Below, one piece after another: positions 1 to 11,400 of a stretch of 64,000 nt of DNA. Position 1 is the stretch's first letter, and every line of letters begins with the position of its first letter. Both the position numbers and the translations under genes were made by a program. The stretch is from Promerops cafer (taxonomy: Eukaryota; Chordata; Aves; Passeriformes; Nectariniidae): positions 2,118,814-2,182,813 of the forward strand of contig VZSE01008388.1 of assembly GCA_013398275.1 (NCBI GenBank), given 5' to 3'. The notes below the pieces were generated by a model. That model had not been told where the DNA came from. It saw only the letters and a list, made by a program, of their open reading frames with translations, and made no database searches.

Positions 1-639
1 GGGTGCTCCTGGATGCCTCACAGCCCAGGACCAAGGAGAGAATCAGGCAAGCTGCCTTTTGAGAAGTAACCTGTGCTGAGGAGATGCACTTCAAGCCTTT
101 TCCCATCCCATCCCTGTGGAACTTGGGGTTCTCAGGGACCAGCCAGGACTCCTTCCTCTGTGGCCCGCAGCTGAGCAGCAAGCACAGCCCTGCAGGACAG
201 TTACCATGTTCAGGGTGACTGTCACGGTCTTACATCCTCCTGTGATCCATCCTGACCCTTAAATCTGCTCCCTAACACTATCCCTGCCCTTCTGCACAGT
301 GTGTTACCTATAGGCAAATTCCGTTTCTTTAAACAGCCTTCAAACAAAAAGCTCCTGCTTATGCCCTCGGACTTCCCTGCTTACTCCCAGATTTCCCGGC
401 TCCCACTCATCCCCAGTCCCTCCATGGGCTAGCACAATGCACACAGGCCCACACTTCGGGGTGCCCTGTCCCACTTTGTGCACTTGGCTCCCAGTGCCGT
501 TTATTCCCCCATCTCCTTGCTGCCGCTCACTGCTCCTCATCCTCATGGTGACCCCAGCGCTCGGGGCCGTGCCTACCCTTCCCCCTGCCCGAGGGGTGGC
601 TTGGGATGCCTCCCCACCCTGGAACGCCAGACCCTCTGC
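1..639. other. Left-edge sequence without a recognisable gene
   Basis: No open frame here reads like a known protein and no convincing exon was seen. The sequence is moderately GC-rich and grades into the CpG-rich patch that follows. It could be flank, intron or UTR of a gene lying left of the window. Confidence 0.4.
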
Positions 640-905
640 CACCAGGTCGCCACCGCTGCGCTCCCTCCACGCTGCTTCCCCGCCGTGGCTCGCGCATTCC
701 GCGGAGCCGCTTAAGCCCGCTCCCGGCTAATTCCTTCCCCGTGCGCTCCCCGTGCTCCCGGTCACGCCGGGGGCGCGCTCGCGGCTGCCGCTGCGCCCCG
801 CGCGGCCGCCNAGGGGGTGGGAAGGGGCCAGGGGCCAGTGCCTCCCCCCCGGGGACAGGCAAACTCTGCCGCGCTCCCCCAGCAGCATGGCCGCGGGGCG
901 CTGTA
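640..905. promoter_or_regulatory. CpG-rich island with an unresolved base
   Basis: CpG dinucleotides are dense here (for example around 690-810), in contrast to the flanks, which is typical of an unmethylated vertebrate promoter. The single N at 811 lies in the most GC-rich part, so sequence may be missing. I see no TATA box and cannot tell the direction of transcription. It could be a promoter of a gene to the left or of an unrecognised transcript running right. The call rests on base composition only. Confidence 0.45.
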
Positions 906-3900
906 GGTTGCTAGCCGCGTACCCCAGCCCCTTGTGTGAGGGGTGCAGGACCCCCCGAGGGTTCTCTCCTCCCTGGTCCATGTTAGAGCATCCTCTGCCC
1001 ACCGGTGGACACTCAGCTTTGCAGAGGGGCTGAGGAAGGGGGGGAGGGCAGTCCTGCCCAGTCGTACCCTGTCAGCTGGGCTACTGGTCATGGGTTTGGC
1101 CTGCCCTTCCTTTGATGTCCCACGGTTGTGCTCCACTGGGTGGCCTGGGGGCCTCATTTCAGCTTGGGAACCTGCGGAAGCATGACTGGCAAGGAGAAGA
1201 AATGATGAACGGCTGGTACTGTTGGAAGCTGTGGGAAAGGGCCCTCCTGGAGACCTCCCTGGGGGATGTTTAGGAGCATTCAGCCACAGCTCCGCTGCTG
1301 ATTCGCCCAAAGGGGAAAGCATGACTGGATGGACTTAGTCTCCAGACAGGATTTAGTCAGTCTTGCCAGACATTTGCACAGAGCGGAATTCCTCCACGCC
1401 AGCCAGCAAATGTTGGGCCAGGCACAGACCAGGGCTGGCACGGCTGTGAGAGCTCCTGGACCTGTGTTTGGAGCCCTCGTCTCTGCAGGTGGCCGTGTGC
1501 CATGGTGCCCGTGGTGTCAGTGACCACAGAGGCTGCCCAGGAGGGAGCAGGCTGGCTGGGAGAACAGGTAGGCACCTTGGCCCTGCCCTGCCATGCAGGA
1601 TGGGCAGACTCTGGCTGCAGCAGCATTCCCAGAGAGATGGAGCATGGCTCTGTCTGCTGCCACCAAGGTGCCTCGGGAAGGCTGATGGGGAGCCATTGCT
1701 TCCGGCTATCTTCCAGAGCTGGCATTCACCCATCCTACAGAAAGCCACCTTCTGCCTTTTAGATGGTTCTCAGAGACTCCAGGAGTCGCTGGGCACCTTG
1801 CTCCACTGGGATGTGGATGGACTTTGTCAAGGGGGAAACAGCAGCGTCCACCCTTCTTCCTCTTGCCAGGTTCCCTGGTTCCCAGCAGCCCACACATCCC
1901 CTGTGGTGTTTTACAATTGTGGCTGAGTGCCAGCCAGCTTCTTCCTTAATGGCTGTGCTCCATCGTGGGAGACTGGTGCTGCCAACTAAGGAGGAGGATG
2001 TGCCTCCGGCACTGCTTCAATGGGCCAGATGACCTTGGCTATAGTGTGGCTCCCTCTGCCAGCACCAGCTCTATCCTCAGCCAAGGAGACCTGGAGTGAC
2101 ACCATGACGGGTGCTTGGAGTGGTCTGTGCCCCAGGGCTAGCATTTCTGAATGCCACAGGGTGTTCCTGCCTGGAACAGGTTAACCCTGTCTCCTATGGT
2201 ACAAGTGGGAGCCTGAACTGTGTGGTTTGAGTTTATCCAAGTGTCAGCTTGGGCCCTGGCAGGTGGAGGCTGCCTGCAGTGAGGTGACTTTTCACCCTTG
2301 GCCGGTGGCGGCACAGCTGTCACTCAGTAACTAGCACCCAGAAGCTCAGCTGCTAATTGGTGCCATTAGTCAGTATTTACTCCCTTAATGCTTGGAGGAG
2401 AAAGCAAAAGGACAGCTGGGGCTCAGGAGAGGGCAGCAGCAGTGCAGGGAGGGAGGCAGAGGGATGGGGATCGATTGCTTGCAGAAGGATTGTGCCCAGG
2501 AGATGGTGAGGATGGGAGACCCTCAGAAGTGGCTTGGGCAGAGGGCCTTGTGTCCCCCAGCCTGACAGCAGGGAGATGCCCTGTGTCCCAAAGATGCTGC
2601 TGTTCCACTGGGGCAGACTGCCCCCACCTCCAGCAGCCTGAGGGGGGGCTGGAGCTTGACTGGACCCCACTGTCCATGCCAGGTCCCAGGAGCCCTGTGG
2701 GCACCACAGGCCCCTTGCTGAGCTGTGGCCAATCAGCGGACAATGGGATTTGTTTCTGCTTCTCCAGCTGGAAAACACCCATGGCCCTGCCACTGCCACT
2801 GGGCTGGAGGTGCGTGGAGGCCCTTCCTTGTCATGTCCCCAGACCGTTTGCTCACCAGGGCTGTGAGTGCTTCGGGGGTAGTGGTAGCACCACATTGCAT
2901 CTCAGTGCTACCAGCGAGGGGGGATGCTTAGCACGGGGAGGTGGTGGGGCTGATTGGCAGCAAGGGCCCCCCTCTCCCCTGCCTTTCCTTGCAAGGTTTC
3001 ACCCAGGGCTGTCTGCTGCTGGCAGCGAGCTCCTGCTGCCCTCAGCCCACTAGTGAGGAAGTCACAGGCAGCTGCCTGACTTTATCCCTGCAGGTCACAG
3101 GTCGAGTCGTGCAAGGAAGCAGAGGGACAACAGGATGCTGGAGGTCTGCGTGGCTCCCTGCAAGCAGTAATGTGCCAGCTGGATCTCTGTGCCACAGGCA
3201 GAGTTCAGGAGGGTATCACAGCCTGCTCCTTCCCCACCTCATCCCAGCAAGGCTCAGGCCATCAGGTGAGCATGACCTCTGCCCTACCACGTCATCCCAA
3301 AGTACAGGGCAGGGCACCAAGAGCCCAGGGATCACCATCAGGAGTCCTGCAAGCAATGACTGGAGATCTCTCACCCCAAAAAGAGTCTGCCAGCAGCTCT
3401 TCAGCCAGGACCCTGCTCCAGGGTGAGCCAGGACCAGCAAGGGAATAGCAAAACTAAAACGATCAGTCCCTGAGCCATTCGCTGACCTCAGCAATAGGCT
3501 GAGATGCTTTGTTGACTATCATAGCATCCATGATCCCTGTAGTCTTGTTATAACTGGATTCCCAGGAACCTGTAGTAGGTTTTTTTGCCCCCATTGGCTA
3601 ATAGCTTAATAACCTGCTGGCATTTGAGAGACGTTCAGCATCTTCTATGTTTCCCTCCACGTCACTGATTAAAATGCCCCTTTTTCCCCTTTCCCCACAC
3701 GGCTGCCTTGCCACACATGCAGGCAATTGGATACAGCTGCTAATCTGCTTGCCATTCCATTCCTGCCTGCCTGCTCAGCCTTTCAGACATACTGGCTCTC
3801 TGTTTCTCTGCTCCGTGGCACCGAGGGCCAGCGCAGAGGCTCCATGAGCTGATCTGCCCATGCCTTCCTCTGGAATGGGGCAGGCAGCATCCAATGGAGG

Positions 3901-6900
3901 GAAACGCAGTCAGTGTGGGTCATGCTTGCAAAGGAAAGGGTGGTTTTGCAATGGAAAGGAGAGCTGGATGGCATGCAGCCTCCTGGCCTCAGCTCTGCTG
4001 CAGGCTGATGGCCTTGCCATGCCTCAGTTTACCCTGTCCCTAGCACAGGCACAGGGAAAGGAAAATCTCATTGCAGAGGAGGGCTGGTGGGTTAATTAAT
4101 GTATGGTTGCAAAGTGCTTGCAAATCTCCAAGGAAAACGGTCCACGTGGGTGCCAAGTGTAAAGGATTCTGGAAACATTAAGTGCCTGCAAATACTGCCT
4201 AGCTCCTCAGGCCCTAAAACTCAGATATTGCCCAAGAGGCACTAAAAATATTCCTTTAGGTGCTATGATGCATTATCCACTGCCTGGAATAAATCTCCCT
4301 TTTTGCTCTTGCTTTCCAAACCAGCTGTTTGTTTGTTTCATAGCTCTAGTTAAAGCAGGGAATTGCTACAAGGGAGGAGGGGAAAAAAAAGCAGCTTTTG
4401 TGAAAGGTTTGGCAGTAAGCGTCACTGAAGGGAGAGCTCTTCGCCTGTTTGTTCTGCCTGTTACAAACTAGCTGTGAGCAGAGCGTACAAATTGGGCTCC
4501 AGGCATCGCAATGCCTGCAGTGCATGTTCGAGTTTTCAGAAGGAAAACTCAAAGGGCTGGGCAGCTTCAGCCCCACCAGCATGTTCTGGGAAGCATGTCC
4601 ATGGGACTCCCACTCTTATGTAAGGGAGAGGCTTTTCTGGCTGCCTTCCTCCCTTGCTTTCTCCCTTTGCTCTGGGGAGCACAGCAATCTGCCAACAGCA
4701 GCAGTGTGTTTTGGCACTGTGCTGCTGCTTTGGGGATGGAGAGGGTGGGAACACAGCAAGCCCCCAGGCCCTGCTCGAGGCTGCCTTTTCTCCTTGCTGG
4801 AATTACACAGGGGAGAAGCATCTAGCTTTGTGGGTCATACAGTGGTGGGCCCAGTACCAGTGCTGGGCAAAGCACAGCTGTTTCCACTTTGGAGCAGAGA
4901 CTATTTTTGTAGCTGTTTGCTTTTTCTAGGAGGTTTGTTATTGTACACGCAGAGATGAAGATGATAACGTGAGAGTCACTTGGGAGCAGAGGGTTCTTCA
5001 AACTCAACACCTTTGCCAAGATGAAGCAAGGCCACTTGGCCCTGCAGCAAGGGCTCATGTTTTTGGGGCAATAAATGAGTTGTTATTGGCTGTGCAATTT
5101 GTTACCTTCCCATGCACCGTAGAGGAGGTGTCACGCCTCTGAAACCACATGCTGCCATTGACATTACACAACCCAAGGACTTGCATCCATCTTGGGAGCA
5201 GCCGTGCTCCCTGAGGGGCTGAAGTGCCTCTACCGAGAAGAGAACTTTGAGCAAAATGTCTCCTGTCCTGCAGCAGCCAGGGCTGGATTTTAGAGGACAC
5301 TCACTCTCTCCCAGACTTAGCCTTCTTCACCCCATGATACCTCACTCGCTCCAGGTCTTCTGCCTGCACAAGAGAAGACACTGTTAGACCCTGCCCTGCA
5401 AGTAGGTGATGGGTGGGTGCACAGGTCTGTGCAGGGAAGCAGCCAGCAGCCGGTGCTGTGCTTAGGAGCTGGAAGCTGCCTTTCTCCGTGCCTCCCCTCG
5501 GGTCTATGGAGCTGGCTTCCTGTCTGCCTGCGGTCACCAGTGGCTGGGACGCTGTTCAGCACTAATGGATTTCAAAGCCCCCATCGCCAGTGAGAGGCGT
5601 CTCTATGGAGAGATGCTCGATTCCAGTGACTGGGGGAGTGGCTGTGCAGACAGGACCAGAGCTGCAAATTAGAGAACATTTAATCCTGTGCTTTGGTGAT
5701 GGTAAGTGGTACCCGCCCTGCTGCTGAAAGCCTGGGGTGAGGCAGCAGCTATACCCGCCCTGTCCTGAAGGAGAAACTTCCTAGAATATCCACTCAAAGG
5801 TAAATTTTGTGGTGTTTCTCCTCCTGATGGGGTCTGAGGTTATAATGTTTGAGGCTGAGAGCCTTGTCTTGGCTTCTGGAAGCACAAGTGTCCGTTTGGC
5901 TGGGCAGCGCCAGTCTAGACCCTGTGCTCAAATTCCTGGGGGAATTGGTTCTTACAGCTTTTTGTCTGTGCTAAAGTTGGAGCTTATGTAGAAAAATAAA
6001 ATTGTAGAGATGCTCAAATTTTAGCTCATGCTGCTGAGCAGCAAGTGTGGATATCACAAGGAGAAGCACGGCGCCCAAGCTGCTGTGGCATCCATGTTCC
6101 AGGGACTACCAAGGGGGCTTGTGGGGCTCTGTGGGTGACAAAACGGCACATCTCAGAGCTATAGAGGAGGTGACATAAGACATCCCAAGCAGGTGACCTT
6201 GCTTTTCTGTTTTGTTTGGGTTTTGCAGAGAAGAGAGGAGATAGGAGAGGAGAGAAAAGATGAGGCAAGGTGGGGAGAGGAGAGGTCTTGTCTGTGTTGC
6301 AGCTTACCCAGAAGACCTTCCAGATCAGAATGGCTTACAGAAAGGGGGCTGAGGAAAGGCAGGCCCAAGGCTTGGATCTGTCATTGCCTGGGAGATGCAG
6401 CCTGGGAGCTTTAATTGGAGATGAGAGCTTTTAAATTTAATTTGATCTGATATGGATCTTAAATTTAAGAAAAGAGCCTCCTGTCTTACTATCTGGCAGC
6501 ATTGCCTGCCGCTCTCCTCATGTTGTTAGTGTACCCTGCTATCTGCCCCCGGAAGCCCATAACCATGACAAATATCTACAGCCAGTGCAGAGGGAGAGAT
6601 CCAGCTGCGGAGGCTGCTACTGAACAGATCCCTGAAGAGGTCTTTACCTCAGGGTGAGACTCCGCAGTGTCATTGTTGCAGATCAGAAAGCACCGGTAGC
6701 TGTCTCAGCCCTGTTACCACTGCCTTTTTCGTGGGCTTTGAGGACTTTTTGCTTACGTGGCAATGTTTTGTAGGTCTGTCTTAAAATACAAGCTTGGTGC
6801 TTGGATTCTGCAGGAAGATGTGTTAGAGATCATCTTGCTGAGAGAGCGTGAGAATGAGAATCTGCCAGAGCTTTTGGGGGTGTTTTAACTTCTGGTTTTA

Positions 6901-7445
6901 ATTTCTAACCCAAACTGATCACCATCTGGAGAGAATTTTCTGAGGCTGTTTATTAATGGAACAAATGTTTTAATGGTCAGAGCTGCTTCAGGGACTTTCT
7001 GCTGCCACTGCCTGTGCCTGCACAGCACAGTGAATGGAGAGAACCAGGAGGGCCCTGTTTTCCTTTAAACACCCGGTTACATAAAAAAAATATTTCTGTG
7101 ACTGTTTAACCACACAGATATAAGGTTAAATTCGGGTGCACTCCCCTTTGCTGGGGACAAAGTACCTGAGGAATCCTCCACGTTTGCACTTCAGCAGAGC
7201 AATAGGCTTTTATCACAGTAGAGTAGAAATCAGTTCTGGAGAGATAGGAACCTGGAGGCGGCAGCCACAAAAAACTAGTCTTAGAGTCTGTGCCTGCCCT
7301 TTGGATACTGAATACACATGATACTTATATCCTCCCAATATAGGGGGATAAGGTTCACAGGGCTCTGCACATTGCCTGCCATCCTGGCTAGCACCACCGC
7401 GAATACACAGTGTAAAAAGCTGTCTTTAATCCTCTCTGTGTCTTA
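906..7445. other. Intergenic or intronic stretch, no recognised coding gene
   Basis: Open frames are short and look like chance frames. Points noted: an exon-shaped piece at 1,489-1,567 (see findings); AATAAA hexamers on the plus strand near 4,288, 5,069 and 5,995, any of which could end an unseen transcript; a purine-rich GA tract around 6,232-6,290; and an AT-rich segment at 6,420-6,475 containing a 12-base perfect palindrome. None of these is enough to call a gene. Confidence 0.4.
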
Positions 7446-7545
7446 GAGAATCGTAAATGGTTTGGGTTGAAAGGGACCTTAAGGATCATTAAGTTCCAAT
7501 CCCCCTGCCATGGGCAGGGATGACACCCACTAGATCACTAACTCA
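7446..7545 (-). mobile_element. CR1 LINE fragment (3' end)
   Basis: The plus strand reads as the reverse complement of the CR1 3' end: a degenerate AGAATCGTAAATGG, then GGTTTGGGTTGAAAGGGACC, followed by the usual ATCATTAAGTTCCAA and CCCCCTGCCATGGGCAGGGA blocks. The element therefore lies on the minus strand. Only about 100 bases remain, as is usual for 5'-truncated CR1 copies in birds. Confidence 0.85.
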
Positions 7546-7549
7546 AGAA

Positions 7550-7650
7550 AGATATATTTTATTTATATTTTATTTANATGCATATGTATATTTGTGTGTC
7601 GGTATATATGCACATCCGTATATATATAAACATGTATATATGTTACACCC
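7550..7650. repeat. AT-rich low-complexity / TATA-type microsatellite
   Basis: A run of ATTTTATTTATATTTTATTT-like sequence passes into irregular TATATG/TATATA repeats with some CA and TG steps. The base at 7,577 is unresolved. It directly follows the CR1 fragment and is probably replication slippage at or near the insertion edge. Confidence 0.7.
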
Positions 7651-7839
7651 TTATGTGGTGACTGCCAGCAGAGTGTTTTTGTCTGAATTAGAATGCAGCA
7701 TGAGGGGCAAGTGAGGAACGTAGCGAACTAGGGGGCCAGTTCACACTCCATTTAGAGCCATCATTTACGCATAGCACCCTTTAGAGCTATAATACCTACT
7801 AATGCATGGACATTAACAGAAACCCGGTGCTGGCAGAGG

Positions 7840-8450
7840 GGTCTTGCTTTGCTTTCCTTCCTGCAAGAAGCCGGCGGCCCGAGATTTCCCGCCAGATGCG
7901 GGGCGTGGAGACGGTCGGCGCGGAAATGGGGGGAGCCATTCCCCAGGCGGGCTGGGGAAGGGACGGCAGCAGAGCGCGGTGCGGCGCGGAGAGCGCGGCG
8001 CAGGTGGGTTCACCCCGAGCTGCGCACGGCTGCCCGCGGAGGGGTCGCGCTCCTCTTAGCCCTTTTCTCCCGGGGGCGAGGGGGGACGGGGAACGGGCGG
8101 GAAGCGGGACGGGGAACGGGCGGGAAAACCCGCCGCCTTTCCCACGCGGGAACCCCCTGGCGCTGAAGGCGGCAAAGAGACGCAATTTAGAGAGCGGGAC
8201 GGAGGCGGCGGGTTTCTGCACCGGGCAGAGAAGGAGGCGGCAGGCAGCGGTGGGCGCTCGCCTCCGAGGTACTGGCTCAAAGTCGAGCCGAGCTTTTGGC
8301 TCCTCAGAGGGAGCCGGGGGATACCGCAAGCTCAGGATTCGGCGACACGGCGTGGGGAGAGGCACCGTGCGAGTCGCGGCTTGGGGGACCGGGCGAGGGG
8401 TCTGTGATGCATGGATGCTGGTTTTCGGGGGGAGAGGGGGGGTCCTTCTT
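7840..8450. promoter_or_regulatory. Strong CpG island, orphan promoter candidate
   Basis: About 600 bases are very rich in G+C and in CpG, unlike the AT-rich sequence on the left. Two consensus E2F sites are present: TTTCCCGC at 7,885-7,892 and its reverse complement at 8,120-8,127. A duplicated G-rich 21-mer lies at 8,083-8,126. Possible splice donors on the plus strand are CAG|GTGGGT near 7,999 and GAG|GTACTG near 8,268. No coding start that I recognise follows. It may be a distal first exon of SLC29A1, about 15 kb upstream of that gene's start codon, or the start of an unannotated transcript. Confidence 0.6.
8083..8126. repeat. Perfect 21-bp direct duplication, G-rich
   Basis: Two identical 21-base units, each containing GGGACGGGGAACGGGCGGGA, occupy 8,083-8,103 and 8,106-8,126, separated by two bases. 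Each unit carries four runs of three or more G, enough for a G-quadruplex. The second unit overlaps the E2F-type GCGGGAAA. It lies inside the CpG island. Confidence 0.85.
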
Positions 8451-8459
8451 TGCTTGCAC

Positions 8460-11400
8460 GGCAACTACAAATCCCCTTTCATAGTTACTTCTGCGGGGAG
8501 AGCATGCCGTTTTGGGGGTGCGAAGTGGAGCGGCCGGCACGTGGCTCTGGGCTTGCAAAGCGCAGTGATGCTCTGATACCTGGGATGCAGGACTTCACCG
8601 AGGGGTTTGTGCCGCGGTCCTCCGGCTGCACATCCCTGCCGAGCAGTGGCGCGTGTGCTCGGCAGTGTCTGCCGGCATGCCTCAGCCGGCGGGTGTGATG
8701 GGGACCCGCCGGCAGGTGCGTGGGCAGGGTGCCATGTGCTGCTGTGCGAGAAGTGAGGCAGAGCCCCCTTGGCTGGCAGAAAAGCTGCTGTGTCGGGGTT
8801 GCTCCAGGTCCTGCTCAAGCAAATGTTCCCAGTTGGCTGTGGGATGTTGCGGATGATTTCAATGAGTGTTTCTTTCCATTCGTGAGTAAACCGTCAGCGT
8901 TAATGGAGAGCCTGGTCCAGGCAGAAGTGCCAAGAGCTCCTGTAGAGCCCTTTTGTGCTGTCCTCCTCTCCCCTATAGTTAAATCTGAGCCTCACACCCC
9001 TGCTAGATGCTAATACTGCCAGAGCAACACAGTCCCTGCCTGTACTCACCAGCGCTCCCATCTGCCTCTCGGGAACGGGCTGTGGAATTGCAGACTGTGT
9101 GGGAAGGCAACAGCAGCTAAGCCCTTGAGCTGTGGGATCGCAGACAAGTAAAGCCTGTGTCCTTGATCCCAGGGCTAGGGGCTGCAGGAGGAATTTGTGC
9201 AGCTGTTGGCCACAGCTGGATGCACTCCCCAGCTGCTCCAAAGCAGAAATCAGCCCAATGGCCCCTCAGTTGCCTGTTGTGAGCAGACACAGTTGAGGGA
9301 CTTCTGTGAGTGCTGACATGGGAAATCCCACTCTCCTTCTGCACTGCATCCCAGCTTGGTGGCATTGTTTCCACTCACCAGCAACTGCAAGCTGCTGGAC
9401 AGCTTCAGGCTCCCTTGACCCTGCCTTCTCTACAAGGCTATCTCAGGATGTGACTGTGCAGGGATACTTTTCCCTTGGGTTCACTGGTTGTCTCCGTGCA
9501 GCTCATGGGCCATTGATAGTGTCAGTCCAGTGCTGACACCGCACATATGCCCTCCAAAGCACTCCTGCTCCTGCCATTGTTTTTTGGTCCTGGAAAATAC
9601 AGGTAGGCTTGCTCTTGGCTCACCAAAAAGATTTTCACAGAGCAAAGGCACTTTTCAGCACCAAGGGCTGTAACATCAGCCGCAGAAGATGCTTTGCAGG
9701 ATGACTCATCCCTCCACAACTAGTGCAGACAAGAGGCAGAGGCTGTACCAGATACCTAGAGTGAGGAGGCTGAAGAAATTCACTTCAGTTTAAATCAGCA
9801 GATGTGGCACCAGCACACAGGACAGTATGGCACCTCCATCCTGCAGTTGTCCCTCTTCTCCATTCCTCGACAAGCTGCATAATTAACTACTGGCATCAAT
9901 TCCCCAGCATGGCATCCCTGCTCTCATTATCTTGGGCTGGGAGGTGTTAATGAGCCTCTTCCTCTCTGAAGATGTGCCATGGGCTTTGTTGTTGCCCTGG
10001 CCTGACGTGTCTTATTCCTTGTTGTGGTATGGGGGTAAGCCAGGGTGTGGAGGACAAGGCACCCGTTCCACTCCTGTGCTGTACCTTCTTCACTGCCCAG
10101 CTTCCTTCCCAGTTTTCCTGGCAGAGGTAGGGCTTAGGGACCAGCCCACTGGGATAGAGGGAGCCCAGGAGCACCTGTGTGTGCTGTCCAAATGGGAAGG
10201 CACCAGCCACTGGCTTTAGAAAGCCAGCAAACAGCCTGTGGTGGTTTCCATGGAACACATGTAGATCTTGGTTGTTTTTGTTCAGTGTAACGTCCAGGCC
10301 CTTTGCAAGTGTTAGGGAAGCTGCAACGCCTGCTGTCATCCACGGAATTCTGTTTGCTTGCAGTCCTTGCCAGCTCTGTACTGACAGTGCAAGCCTCGCT
10401 TACCTCCCTGTGCCTTCCTGAGCCTTCCCAACACGAGGCTCTGTCCTGAGACCCCCGCCAGCCCAGCACTGCACTGCTTGGGGCTGCAGGACTGCCAGCT
10501 CTCAGAGTCTCATCTCCATGCTAACTCGTACTCAGCTGCCAACAAGCTGAGGCCCAAAGCACTACGCAAAAATGAGCTACAGGCATTTGCAGCTGGGCAG
10601 GAGTCAGGGTTTTACCAGCCACACAGCTATTTTGGTTTGATTAAGCAGTGCGATAAAGACTAAATGCTTCTTAGGTTGAGTGTGCAAGATGTGGGATGGG
10701 GAAAGAAGTGTGCAGAGTCGGGGCAGAGCCTGGGTGGGTTTGGTTACATCAGGATGTGTGGCCTGGAGGGTCTCAGTGCCCCAGCTGAGGCTGCAGCTCA
10801 GTACTGCACCCCATCTCCCACTCCAGATTCCGTGCACCTAGCTGGGGNCCGTGTGGCAGAGGAGCTGTGATGCTGCATGAGAAATGCATCTGAGGATTGT
10901 TGTTCCCATGAGACAAGGGAAGCTGTTGTGTAGGAATAATGCTAATAAGTCCTTTGGAATTGCATTGCTGATGGCAGTGGTGTAAAAAATGTCACTGTTG
11001 TGACCTTTTGGTCCTGCTATGGCTTGGAGCAGGCTTTTTCCTGATCTTGCCAGTCCCCAAGAAAGGGGAGGCTCAAAGCTCTGTGTGTGTGGCTGTCATG
11101 CACTAACTGTGACACAAATTGGTGAGCCTGACATTCTGGGTGCAGTGCTCAAGGCTCTCTTTCAGCCTCTTGGTTAAGCCGTGGGTGAGTACAGTCAGGC
11201 TTCATCTCCAGGAGGCCGAATTTCCTTGGGGCCAAAAGGGAGCAGAGACCTATTGCCTGCCTGGTGGCTCGTGCAGAAGCTGTCAGCAGGAAGCCAGGCA
11301 GATTTCCACAGAGCCTTCTTGCTTCTTTCCCATCACACGACTGCCAGTGGGACTTGCTTTAGTTCATTTCCTTTAGAACTAGTCTGGTAGGAAGGCACGT

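Noticed and set aside
7806..8576. 256-codon plus-strand frame across the 7.8-8.5 kb CpG island
   Set aside because: Arg/Gly/Ala-rich translation of CpG-rich DNA with overlapping long frames in other phases; no domain or conserved start context.
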